DNA from: Anodontia alba
Taxonomy: Eukaryota > Mollusca > Bivalvia > Lucinida > Lucinidae
DNA: 64,000 nt
Direction: 5' to 3'
Assembly: GCA_964016985.1 (NCBI GenBank)
Contig: OZ024834.1
Location: forward strand, 86,734,937-86,798,936
The position numbers were made by a program, and so were the translations under genes. Position 1 is the first letter of the stretch; the number at the start of each line of letters is the position of its first letter. This document shows, in pieces, positions 29,899-40,552 of the stretch. The notes under the pieces are model-generated. The model was not told the origin of the DNA. It saw nothing but the letters and a program-made list of their open reading frames with translations, and made no database searches.

Positions 29899-30823
29899 TG
29901 TGTTCCAGCTGAATGATAGTGGCTAGACAATTTAAATCCTAAATGTTCAGATTTCTTCAGCTTGGTTAACTGATGCCAGTTTGGCTTGAGAAGTTCAAAA
30001 CGAAATACTGGGCATAAGATTCAGTTCCAGTAAGAAAGTGTAGCACAGGCGGCTGGCTACCTTTGCCCTCTGTTGTGAGTTTCCTGAATGTAAATAGTTC
30101 GGAAACATATAATGGGTCAGGACTGGTTCTGATGGTATACTGACTTCATACAATGTATGAAATGAAGAAAAAATGTTCCAAACTACCATATCTGTAGCAC
30201 CAGATATGACGGAAATTTGGAATATTTTTGTTGTTCATTTTTGCCCCAAATTTTCTCATGGAAACTAATAGGCATATATATATAAGCTTGAGATCAGAGA
30301 AGGGGTCTTAACCCTGGCCCTGCTGAACCTGGATATGCACTGCCTTTGCAAACAGTGTAGATCCAGATCAGTTGGCTTCTGAAGAAGCCAACTGATGTGG
30401 ATCTACACAGTTTGTCATTAAGTATGTGCATATGTATCAACCATCTGAATCAAGTAATCTGATTGGCTGAAAATTATAAGTGGGCATGGCATCTCAATTT
30501 ATTCAGCACGGTCAGAGTAACAGGGCATATGTGAACATGGAAGAGCAAGATAGTTAACGAAACCGCATTACCCTTATGTACATATTTTGTAGTATATAAT
30601 AATTCTGTAAACATACAGACTCCAATCGGACTGCATGGAGAAACAGGCAGATCTGATAGTCAGTGTCTGCATATGTTCACAAGACATATTTTTCCCAGAG
30701 TTCTGCTCATATGTTGTTGTGCAAAAATAACAGGATAAATGGTCTGAGTACATTTCTTACCAGAAGTTTTGTCAGAAATATACCATAAGCTATGTTTATT
30801 GCTGAAGAGATTAATTAAATAAA
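29899..30823 (+). other. probable 3' untranslated region with polyadenylation signal
   Basis: The first AATAAA after the stop codon is at 30818-30823. If it is used, the 3' UTR is about 920 bases long and contains a family-B hairpin MITE (30308-30521). No splice sites are evident. The exact end is not visible. Confidence 0.35.
30308..30521 (+). mobile_element. hairpin MITE, family B, in probable 3' UTR
   Basis: ttaaccctggccctgctgaa, core cagttggcttctgaagaagc, right end ttcagcacggtcaga. Confidence 0.75.
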
Positions 30824-30904
30824 GTTTTGGTGCCTAAGGCATGAACCAGATTTTGTGCTAAAATGGCTGTCATGGGTTCTCTTTAGCTCCAGATCAGATG
30901 TGGA

Positions 30905-31060
30905 ATCGGGTAGATATAATTTTGCTTCTCAATGAAAAAGTTGTGGGTACTCATTAGAAGTGCCTCGCTGAGGCACTTCTAATGAGTACCCACATTATGT
31001 TTTCGTGGAGATATAAGAAAAATATCAACACTTTTTTGTTGAAAAAGTGCCTAATCTGAA
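30905..31060. mobile_element. hairpin MITE, family A
   Basis: AGAAGTGCCTC (30956-30966) and GAGGCACTTCT (30970-30980) with flanking gtactcatt / aatgagtac. A degraded half copy follows at 31205-31330. Confidence 0.75.
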
Positions 31061-31398
31061 GTCTTGTCAGAAATATATTGTAAGCTATGTTTAGTGCAGA
31101 GGATTAAAAAGTTTTAGTGCTGAAGGCTTGAATTATTTGTTGTGCTGAAATAGTAGTCCTGAGTTCTGCATATATAGCACCAGACATGAGAGGTAGCTTA
31201 GGTCTTCACAAAATTATACCTTGTGTGGATACTCATTAGAAGAGTCACTTCTGATGAGTCCATGATTTCATGAAGAAATATGAAATATTTCCATACATTT
31301 TTGTGGACGAAAAAAAAGCATCTTATGTGGAATTATGATTCTGTTTGGTTTTTTGGAAATATGTCATGTGAGATTGTATGTATTCTGGGCATTAGTCA

Positions 31399-31705
31399 CC
31401 TGACCCCAAGGTACTTCTTTCATCCTTTACTCAGCTGAGCATGAAATTTTCTCTGCTAACAATAGTTGGCAAGGCCCCAAGGTTATAAACTTCTTTCATC
31501 TTCAACTCAGCTTAGCATGATATTTTTTCTGCTAACCATAGTTGGCATTTTCAAATTTATTAGCCAAGAAAATTTCTTGGTCAGCATTCTTGCAAGAAGA
31601 AATTGCAGCTGTTAGTAGTTTAGATTTATTAGCAGGACAAATACCATGCTTGCCTGAGTTGAGCATGAAAAAAGTTTTATAAACTCAGAGCTTGATTTTA
31701 TAAAG
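31399..31705. mobile_element. MITE with 'agttggcattttcaaatttatta' arm
   Basis: Left caaggttataaacttctttc and right catgaaaaaagttttataaa termini, internal ctcagctgagcatga motifs. Related to 54640-54870. The first 100 bp are duplicated. Confidence 0.6.
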
Positions 31706-31708
31706 CAG

Positions 31709-32070
31709 ATACAGTCAAACTTCGATGGCTCGAACATCTTCGGGACCACAGAAAATTATTCGAGACATAGGTGGTTCGAGCCACTGAGAGTTAATTATGG
31801 TGCCAAGTCAGGAAGCAAGTGGCGATAATTTAGGGATTTTTTTCAATTTTCTGCACAATAATTGCATGTTGAGTACTCATTAGAATTGCCTCGATGAGGC
31901 AATTCTAATGAGTGCACACAACACACAATTTCACGATAAAATAAGAAAGTTTCCCTAAATATTTGTTTTCTTGAGCTATCGGAAGAACTTCGTAGGGTCT
32001 CAGAAACGAGTTGGAATTATCCATCGTAAACGAGCCATCTGTGTTGGAGCTATCGAAGTTCTACTGTATA
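31709..32070. mobile_element. pogo-like MITE with a family-A MITE at its centre
   Basis: TA-flanked ends cagtcaaacttcgatggctc and gagctatcgaagttctactg. The middle (31840-31965) is a family-A palindrome with AGAATTGCCTC / GAGGCAATTCT. Confidence 0.7.
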
Positions 32071-32305
32071 ATGTACCTGATTTAAAATTTTATAAATCAT
32101 ATACCTGAAAATTGATTTGTGTGGGGTAAAGGGCTAGAAATAAAATACATGTATTTCTCAGGTGTCCATATAGGGGGCCTTTTAAAATACAGTGGAACCT
32201 ATCCCAAATGCCATGTGTATGAAGCAGTCACCTGTGTTAAATGGCAAAATTTTCATATATTTTGAAAGATAAATATGTGGACATGAATCAGTTTTAAGCA
32301 ATCAC

Positions 32306-32875
32306 TTTATATACCCCACCACATGATACTGGCGGGGTATCAGGGTTTCACATTGGACGTCTGTGTGTCTGTCCATCCGTCCGTCATATGCCCGTCCATC
32401 CATTTTTCGTTTCAGGATGATAACTTGAGTAAACATCAATGGATTTTCACCAAACTTGGTATGTGCATTGATATTGTGGAAATCTGGTTTGGGATTGTTA
32501 ACGGACAAATTTCGTCAAATTTTGACGGAGTTATCTCCTGAGACACGCCCATATTTTCATTTCCGAATGATAACTTGAGTAAACATCAATGGATTTTCAC
32601 CAAACATGATGTGTGCATTGATATTGTGGAGATCTGGTTTGGGATTGCTAATGGGCAAATTTGGTCAAATTTTGACAGTTATCTGCCCAAGACCTCCGAT
32701 GTTTTCGTTTTCCGGATGATAACGTGAGTAAATGTCAATAGATTTTAACCAAACTTGGTATGTGCATTGATATTGTAGAGCTCTGGTTTTGGACTGCTAA
32801 TGGGCAAATTTCGTCAATGTTTGACAGAGTTATCTGCCAGGACACGATAGTGGCGGGTATTATAGTTTAACATTT
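32306..32875 (+). mobile_element. tandem-repeat-bearing element (ccaccacatgatactggcgg)
   Basis: Starts ataccccaccacatgatact and ends cgatagtggcgggtattata, with three units containing gataacttgagtaaacatca. Same family as 12477-12885. Its start and end share a repeated TGGCGGGGTAT-like motif. Confidence 0.7.
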
Positions 32876-33011
32876 TCATTAGCTTTTCCACAGGTACTTC
32901 CGTAACACAGGTTTGACTAAGTTGTTTACTAGACGGATGCTCGGAATTTCCTCAAAAAGGTGATTTAATGAATAGCCACAAGATGCTTCCATACAGAAAT
33001 AAATACGTTAA

Positions 33012-33412
33012 ACTATAATACCCCGCCATTATCATGCCGGGGGCAGATAACACTCTAAAACATCGACGAAATTTGCCCATTAACAATTCCAAACCAGATC
33101 TCCTTCATATCAATGTATGTACAAAGTTTGTTTAAAATCCCTTGACTTTTACTCAAGTTATTGTTCGGAAACAAAAATATGGGCGTGTCTCGGGCAGCTA
33201 ACTCGTCAAAATTTGACGAAATTTGCCCATTAACAATCTCAAACGAGATCTCCACAATATCAATGCACATACCAAATTTGGTGAAAATCCGTTGATGTTT
33301 ACTCAACTTATCATCCAGAAACTAAAAAAGGACAGATGTACAACTGACAGACGGATGGACATCCAATGTGAAACCATATTACCCTGCCACAATATAGTGG
33401 CAAGGTATACAA
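33012..33412 (-). mobile_element. inverted copy of the same element
   Basis: Reads in reverse (caaatttggtgaaaatccgt, tgacgaaatttgcccattaa). Lies about 140 bp from the + copy, making a long-range inverted pair. Confidence 0.7.
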
Positions 33413-33427
33413 AGAAAAGGAAAAAAA

Positions 33428-33640
33428 TTGGCCTTAACCAATGTTGCACCCGGATATGATCTACCTGTGCAAAGGCAGATCATATCCGGGTTCAGCTGTG
33501 GTTAAGGCCAATTGATCTGGATCAGCACTGTTTGTCATTCAGTATATAAATTTATATCATCAGTCTGGATTAAGTAATCTGATTGGCTGACAATTAAAAA
33601 TGGGCATGGCATCTTAATTTATTCTGCATGACAGGGTTGA
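33428..33640 (+). mobile_element. family-B MITE with fold-back inversion
   Basis: The right half is normal (cagcactgtttgtcattcag to gcatgacagggtt). The left half is replaced by an 84-bp hairpin (33428-33511) made from the element's own left end. See findings. Confidence 0.75.
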
Positions 33641-33675
33641 TACTAGTAATGTTGGTGCTTTTATTTCGGGTGGTG

Positions 33676-33680
<5 letters not shown>

Positions 33681-33718
<38 letters not shown>

Positions 33719-33735
33719 GGGGGGGGGTGGTGAAA
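33681..33735 (+). repeat. (GT)n and G run
   Basis: About 17 GT units followed by poly-G. Confidence 0.9.
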
Positions 33736-33786
33736 TCAACTATAAATCAAATATTGCCAATATTACTGATGTGGTCCTTTTTATGA

Positions 33787-34058
33787 CATCACAAAAACAT
33801 ACCTATATATTTTTGACCCCCTTAAAATCCACTTTTATATAGTAAAACTGGTGTTTACAGGGCTATACATTATTTTTCATATTCCTGCTCAAACCATAGA
33901 TTGTGGGTACTTGTTAGAACCGCCTGGCGGTTCTTACAGGTACCGACAATCTATGGTTTGAGCAGGAACATGAAAAATATTAGAAATTTTTATCTAAAAA
34001 TTTTCCTTTTTAGGTTGTAAAATTTTCAATATATTTGAATAGGCGTGTTTTCATAATG
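33787..34058 (+). mobile_element. hairpin MITE, family J (J3)
   Basis: catcacaaaaacatacctat to aggcgtgttttcataatg. Both termini carry the same A-for-G/T-for-C change relative to the family (catcacA / Tcataatg). Core gaaccgcctggcggttc. Confidence 0.8.
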
Positions 34059-34109
34059 AACCCCTAAAAACTTCTGTGGGAGCTATTACAAGTGTAAATT
34101 TGAATAAAC

Positions 34110-34310
34110 CATAGTTCCAGATAAGAGGTGGTATATCCACGAAATATTTTTCTTTTTTCTCCGAGAAAACATCCGTTCTGGTACTCATTAGCAGCGTCTC
34201 AGCAAGGTGCTTCTAATGAGTACCCACAGCATATGTTTTCATTTAGAAATAAGAAAAATATCTGTAATTTGGTTGAAAGAAGTGCTTCATCTGGACCTAT
34301 GATAAAGCTA
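34110..34310. mobile_element. family-A MITE
   Basis: tggtactcattagcagcgtc / aaggtgcttctaatgagtac arms with two mismatches at the centre; agataagaggtgg and gcttcatctgg termini. Confidence 0.65.
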
Positions 34311-34324
34311 ATAAAATATAATAT

Positions 34325-34708
34325 ACAGTTGTCTCTCATTATCTCAAACACTGATAACTCAAATTGCTGCTTAAGTCAAATTAAGAAAGAGCACTATTGA
34401 TTTATTTTGCAGTACAGTCAAACCTGTGTTAGTGGTCACCTCTATTAAGCAGCCAACCTGTATTAAGCAGCCAGAGGAAAGTTGCCCGAAAATTCATAGA
34501 CTTATATATCTGAACTGTATTAAGCAGCCACCTGCCTTCAGCAGCCAAATTTTAAGCATCCCATGGGTGGCTGCTTAAGACAGGTTTGACTGTATATTCC
34601 TTACATTTTGGCTCTTTTTATCTCAGACTACTTTAATCTCAAACTACTTTAATCTCAAACCCAAATTTCTGGTCCCTTTATGTTTGAGATAATGAGAGGC
34701 TACTGTAA
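34325..34708. mobile_element. pogo-like MITE with a second pogo-like MITE nested inside
   Basis: Outer ends tacagttgtctctcattatc and gataatgagaggctactgta. Inner element 34413-34593 with tacagtcaaacctgtgttag and agacaggtttgactgta, and internal taagcagcca repeats. Both are TA-flanked. Confidence 0.75.
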
Positions 34709-34920
34709 TACATGTTGTGTGGTCGAGTGATAAATGTGAGTGGAGAAACCCGACTTCTATAACATGAAATCGGAAGAAAGCTCTTTTATACATTGTAAAA
34801 TAAATATCTCATTAATTTTACTTGGTTTTATTGTCTGGACAAAATGTGTAATTTTCTAGTTTCTTTAAGGACAGAGATTCTGTACCTCTGTGGTGGTATT
34901 GTAATGATTTGTCTCCCTTG

Positions 34921-36335
34921 TTAGCTCACTTGAGCACAAAGTGCTCATGGTGAGCTACTATGGTTAGTCAATGTCCGTTGTCCGTCGTGCGTCGTGCAGC
35001 GTCAACAATTGCTTTAAAAGCCTACTCCTCCTACACCCCTGGGCCAATTGACTCGATACATGGTAGGAAGCATCGGGGGGGGGGGGGGGGGCTTGTAGAT
35101 CATAAATAGCTAAAATCGTTGCAATCGGAAATCCAAGATGGCCCCATCTTGAAAATATATTTTTCCCTTCTTCTTCTGAACCGAAAGGCCAATTGACTCC
35201 AAACTTGCTAGGAAGCATCAGGGTGACTTGTAGATCAAAAATAGCTAAAATCATGTCGATTGGAAATCCAAGATGGCCGCCATGGCAGCCATCTTGAAAA
35301 TCTATTTTTCGCTTCTTCTCCTGAACCCAAAGGCAAGTCATCACGAAAACATGCCTATATAATTTTGACCCCCTTGAACCCCACTTTTATACAGTAAAAC
35401 TGGGGTTTACAGGGGTATACATTATTTTTCTTATTACTGCATAAAACATAGATTATGGGTACTCGTTAGAACTGCCTCGCCGAGGCGGTTCTAACAAGTA
35501 TCCACAATCTATGTTTTGAGCAGAAATATGAAAAATATCAGAGTTTTTTATCTGAAAATTTTCAGTTTTTTGAGGTGAAATTTTCCATATATTTGAATAG
35601 GCGTGTTTTCGTAATGTGACTCGAAACTTTGTAGGAAGCATTGGGGTGACTTGTAGATCAAAAATAGCTAAAATCTTGCCGATCGTAAATCCAAGGTGGC
35701 CGCCATGGCAGCCATCTTGAAAATCTATTTTTCGCTTCTTCTTTTAAACCCAAAAGTCAGTTGACTCAAAACTTAGTAGGAAGCTCAGGATGACTAGTGG
35801 ATCAAAAGTAGCTAAAATCGTTCCGATCGGAAATCCACGATGGCCACCATGGCCGCCATCTTGAAAATCTGTTTTTCGCTTCTTCTCCTGCACCCAAAGG
35901 CCAGTTGACTCAAAACTTGGTAGGAGGCATTGGGGTGACTTGAAAATCAAAAATAGCTAAAATCATGCCGATCGGATATCCAGGATGGCCGCCATGGCAG
36001 CCATCTTGAAAATCTATTTTTCGCTTCTTCTCCTGAACCGAAAGGCCAATTGACTCAAAACTTGGAAGGAAGCATTGGGGTGACTTGTAGATAAAAAATT
36101 ACTAAAATCGTGCCGATCGTAAATCCAAGATGACTGCCATTGAGAGTTTGTTCAAATGATCATGCTTTATTGACTGTCATGCCATATATATTCTTCTTCA
36201 AAATTAAGAACTGCTTAAGTGATGATCTTTTTATTAGTTGTGATGACAGGATTGGAAAAATGTTGCATAACATCTGCATATCTGCAGTGGCTAGGTCACT
36301 CAGGTGAGCAACCCGTGGCCTGTGGGCCTCTTGTC
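34921..36335 (+). mobile_element. 1.4-kb element with about 150-bp tandem units
   Basis: Starts ttagctcacttgagcacaaa with an inverted gtgctca pair and ends gtggcctgtgggcctcttgt. Units contain gaaatccaagatggccgcca and tttttcgcttcttctcctga. Start and end resemble those of 15249-17035. MITE J4 is nested in it. Confidence 0.65.
35339..35616 (+). mobile_element. hairpin MITE, family J (J4), nested
   Basis: catcacgaaaacatgcctat to ggcgtgttttcgtaatg. Core AGAACTGCCTC against GAGGCGGTTCT has one mismatch. Confidence 0.85.
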
Positions 36336-36359
36336 TGTATAAAATTCTAGTTAAAAACC

Positions 36360-36520
36360 ATATCTCCAGATACAAAGGGGTATCAAGAAACTATTTTTCT
36401 TATTTTTCCTTGAAAACATATGTCGAGGCGCTTCTAATGAGTACCCACAGCATATATTTTTATGGAGAAAATAGAACAATACCAGTAATTTTTGGTTGAA
36501 AACTGCCTTACTAGGGCTAT
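36360..36520. repeat. family-A MITE with most of one arm lost
   Basis: tttttccttgaaaacatatg joins directly to tcgaggcgcttctaatgag, so the left inner arm is deleted. Confidence 0.6.
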
Positions 36521-36550
36521 GGAAGACATTTTAGAATCACAGGAAAACTT

Positions 36551-37216
36551 TAGGGCCCAGTTGTTCAAAGCATTAGCTTAACGAGGTCCTTAATGACAAA
36601 CTCATTAACTGTTGTAGCTAAGGTATTTTCAAATTCATTGATATTTTTGCTGCAAAAATGTGAGTAGCTTTTGCAATGCGAAAGCTACTCACATTTTTTT
36701 AGCAAAAAATTTCAACATATTAGCCATGCCGTCAATTCTGTGTTAAGCAAGCACCCATGAAAAAGCCAAAAACTGATTGCTTAAGACAGGTGCTTGCTTA
36801 ATACAGGAAGGTTTCTACTTCTTTGCCTTTAATGGGATTTGAAATAATGGCATTTAAAGGCAGGTGATTTTGCTTAATACATTTGGCCTTTAAGACAGAT
36901 TTGAATGTATTTCAAGACAGAAATTTTAATATCACTAAAGCTGACAACTTCATTAACTCTTATCAGAAATTTTGACATCACCTTAGCTAACAACTTCATT
37001 AACCCTTATCCTGCTGTTCACAATAACGCCTACCTTTGCAAACTGTGTAGGTCCAGATTTTGAAGAAGCCATCTGATCAGGATCTACACTGTTTGTCATT
37101 CAGTTTGTGAGTTTGAACGAAAACATTATATGATGTAATCTGATTGGCTGATAGTCAGAAATGGGTGTGGCTAATTAAAATTATTAAGCAGGGTTAAGTT
37201 TTGAACAACTTGGCCC
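36551..37216. mobile_element. family-G MITE broken by nested insertions
   Basis: Outer ends gggcccagttgttcaaagca and agttttgaacaacttggccc. It contains the agtagcttttgcaatgcgaa core, a taagcaagcacc-type segment (36733-36912) and a family-B MITE (36998-37197). Confidence 0.65.
36998..37197 (+). mobile_element. family-B MITE, core partly deleted
   Basis: ttaacccttatcctgctgtt to aagcagggttaa. The left core arm is shortened (gtccagattttgaagaagcc). Confidence 0.7.
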
Positions 37217-37534
37217 ATAACTCTAATTGAATGGCAGTGAGTCTAGTTTGTGGCATAGATTATGAAATACCGTATAAAATCTAAATATTAGGACTCTATT
37301 ACTTCTTACCATATTTATCCTGTAATTTGAACGTCCATTTTATTGCTTGTTGATATGTCTAAAAACTGCTTGATGAGTGAAAACAGAACAGACCCTGATC
37401 AGATATTGCAAAATACAATGTCCGATCTGGATCGGTGCTGTTTGTTCATGCCCATATATCCCAATACTAAGGTTATACATAGTAATCTGATTTATAGAAT
37501 GAAATGCTCGATTAAATATAAATCCTGAGTAGTT
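37217..37534. other. intergenic, one degraded family-D hairpin
   Basis: Around 37390-37450 (ccctgatcagatattgcaaa / tgtccgatctggatcggtgc). Otherwise nothing recognised. Confidence 0.4.
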
Positions 37535-37744
37535 TTAACCCTTATCCTGTTGTTCACGACAATTCCTACCTTTGCAAACAGCGTAGATCCAGATCAGATG
37601 GCTTCTGAAGAAGCCATCTGATCAGGATCTACACTGTTTGTCATTCAGTTTGTGAATTTGAGGTAAACATTATATGATGTAATCTGATTGGCTGATAGTC
37701 AAAAATGGGCGTGGCTAATTTATTATTCAGCAGGACAAGGGTTG
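37535..37744 (+). mobile_element. hairpin MITE, family B, variant core
   Basis: Core arms GATGGCTTC (37597-37605) and GAAGCCATC (37610-37618), in place of GTTGGCTTC / GAAGCCAAC in other copies. Termini ttaacccttatcctgttgtt and gcaggacaagggttg. Confidence 0.8.
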
Positions 37745-38782
37745 AGGAGGAATATCTGGTGATAATGAGTACCAAAAACGTGTTTGTTTTATGGAGAAAT
37801 AAAAAACTTAAGTAACTTTTGGTTGAAAAAAAAAAATCTCTGGAGCTTTTGAAGAAGTGCCTTTGTTTTGACTTGTTTTGTTTTACACTACATGTATTTG
37901 CCATTCTGTCTTAGGCAGAGCAACTCATTGGACATGTTCAGTTTGATGTGTCAGATATGATATTAGCTATTTCATGTGTAGACCAGAACAGATACCAATG
38001 CAAACAGCGTAAATCCTGATGAGATGGCGCATGATGTCTATCATTCTGTTTTTGAAACTTGACTGACATTTGTATTTATAAAATATTTCTTTAGTTCAAA
38101 GACAGAAAAGGCTACTTTAGAAACATGATGCTGAATGAGTTAAAAGAGGTTTGGTACCTGCTTGTTTTGGCCCTTAACCTGCTGAAGTTTATTATTAGCA
38201 CACCTTGATTGTGTTATTTTTTTCTTCTATTTTTTTTTAACTGAAAATCAGGTTTGACATTTCATGTTAATTGTAGAATTGTGATGATTCACAATGAATT
38301 TCAGACATTATTTTCTTGAAAATTATCACAGTCTTGTCATTTGCTGATTTATTTTTATCAGCATACCAGCAATCAGACTTTTATAAAATATGTCAAGATT
38401 ATTTCTTGAATTTAAGGCTGAGTGATACACCTTCAGGAGAGGTAACTCTGTCCCATTTAGTTTTTGCCTCCCTTCTGAAAAGGGGTCTACTTTAAAAGGA
38501 AAGAATATTCTCTCCATGAGAGCAGATTCTCTCCTTTTAGAGTTGGGGTAGTCGCATGTAGCAAAGGTGTCATGTATCTTACATCACCGGGGCATCCAGC
38601 TCATATTGGTTTACAGTTGGGCAAGGCCTGCTATCTTTGTAGCAGGAAAGGGTAGAAGGGGAATGTCTTTATTTCTTCTGTTTCTTCACTTTCATTCCTG
38701 TTCCTTGTTTTCTTCCCTGTCCCTTTCTTTTATCTCCTTTACTATCTCTTTTCTCCCTTTCTCTGGTTTGTTATAGTTTTAC
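37745..38782. other. intergenic, mostly unrecognised
   Basis: Contains a degraded family-A half (37755-37850), an E-like fragment (38250-38330), and a GGAGCAGATT-type hairpin relic (38440-38540). No gene seen. Confidence 0.4.
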
Positions 38783-39063
38783 CATCACGAAAACATGCCT
38801 ATATAATTTTGACCCCCTTAAACCCCATTTTTATACAGTAAAACTCGGGGTTTACAGGGGTATACATTATTTTTCTTATTTTGCTAAAAAGCATAGATTG
38901 TGGGTACTCGTTAGAACTGCCTCCCTGAGGTGGTTCTAACGAGTACTCACAGTCTATGTTTTGAGCAGAAATATGAAAAACAAGAGGGTTTCTTTTATCT
39001 GAAAAGTTACCGTTTTTGGTTGTAAAATTTTCAATATATTTGAATAGGCATGTTTTCGTAATG
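38783..39063 (+). mobile_element. hairpin MITE, family J (J5)
   Basis: catcacgaaaacatgcctat to aggcatgttttcgtaatg. Core gaactgcctccctgaggtgg with mismatches. Confidence 0.85.
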
Positions 39064-39435
39064 ATTTTATGCATGTATGACTCATCATTATAGCCTTTTC
39101 ATTACAAAACCATTTTGACACAAATGACCCTTATGGGTTGATGCGTCATTAAACCTGAATCATCAAGATCCCTTCCTCTGGGAGACGACACAAAATGACC
39201 CATAAGGGTAGACATGTTGTTAAACCCCAACACATATACATTCCTTTTAGAGTAGACCCCTTTTCAGACAGAAGTTGTTTCCCTGTAGGAAATGGTAGAA
39301 AGTCTCCCTTGTTTATCCAGTTTTCTTAAGGACTATCGGTATGTATTCTTTTATGGCATAAGATATACAAAATCGCAGTTTTCTTAGACTAAGAAACAGT
39401 GTTGCTTTGTTTTTTTTTGTAAATATTGTTTTTCA

Positions 39436-39714
39436 CATTACGAAAACACGCCTATTCAAATATATAGAAAATTTTACCTCCAAAAACATAAAATTTTTGG
39501 ATAAAAAAAAATCGGATATTTTTCATATTTCTGCTCAAAACAGATTGTGGGTACTCGTTAGAACCGCCTCGGCGAGGCGGTTCTAACAAGTACCCACAAT
39601 CTATGTTTTTGAGCAGAAATAAGAAAAATAATGCATACCCCTGTAAACCCCAGTTTTACTATATAAAAGTGGGGTTTAAGGGGGTCTAAATTATATAGGC
39701 GTGTTTTCGTGATG
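39436..39714 (-). mobile_element. hairpin MITE, family J (J6)
   Basis: cattacgaaaacacgcctat to ataggcgtgttttcgtgatg. Perfect core gaaccgcctcggcgaggcgg. Confidence 0.9.
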
Positions 39715-39827
39715 ATATCTTGTACTGTATTCTACCTATTTATAGCACATACCCTTATAAGTGCTCCATCAAGCAGTTTCGTAGTATTTAAATTACAGCT
39801 AATATGCTTTTATTTCATAGTCTTCAA

Positions 39828-40105
39828 ATCACGAAAACATGCCTATATAAATTTGACCCCCTTAAACCCCACTTTTATATAGTAAAACTGGGGTTTACAG
39901 GGGTATACATTATTTTTCTTATTTCTGCTCAAAAACATAGATTGTGGGTACTCGTTAGAACCGCCTCGCCGAGGCGGTTCTAACGAGTACCCACAATCTA
40001 TGTTTTGAGCAGAAATATGAAAAAATATCATAGTTTTTTTATGAAAATTTTAAGTTTTTGGAGATTAAGTTTTCTATATATTTGAATAGGCGTGTTTTCG
40101 TAATG
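39828..40105 (+). mobile_element. hairpin MITE, family J (J7)
   Basis: aatcacgaaaacatgcctat to aggcgtgttttcgtaatg. Core AGAACCGCCTC (39957-39967) and GAGGCGGTTCT (39971-39981). Opposite orientation to J6, 113 bp away. Confidence 0.9.
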
Positions 40106-40140
40106 TATGGCTCATTAGTTATCAGGACCCAGGGTGAAGT

Positions 40141-40552
40141 TAGCTAGCTGTAAAAGTGCTTTAAACCCTGCACCCCCCCCTGCCCCCCCCCCCCCCCCCC
40201 CCCCACCCCCCGGTGGTTTACTCTTCTGACCGTTCTAAGGCGGTGGTCCCAGTGTTAGTCTTATTCTTTGTTGCTTTGTGGTTTATTCTACGAGGCGATG
40301 TATGTCTTTCCGTGTGTCATTTTGTTCTTGTGTTTTTCAGTCCTTTTAGTATTGCGATTACCTCGCTTGGGGAAGAGAGAGCTAATCTTAGTGCTTTTCG
40401 TACGTTTGTTCAATTTGTGCTTGTTTGGATTTGTCGGTTTCCTCTTCTGCTTGGGGTCTGGGAAGGGCTGCGGTTTGTGATTGTGGCACTCCCTGGACTT
40501 CTCTCTTACCTTTTTTTGTGTACTTTTATTTGCTTGTTTATAAAAGCATGTT
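40141..40552 (+). other. unexplained block with two overlapping hydrophobic frames
   Basis: A C run (40174-40211) is followed by non-repetitive, T/G-rich sequence that stays open in two frames at once (40213-40557 and 40268-40480), both giving Leu/Phe/Val-rich strings. No splice sites or known domain. It may be a relic of a repeat's untranslated region or a low-quality chance frame. I see no second copy in the window. Confidence 0.3.

Noticed and set aside
34964..35344. 126-codon minus-strand frame with repeated GGHGGHLGFPI motifs
   Set aside because: Translation of the about 150-bp tandem units of the 34921-36335 element.
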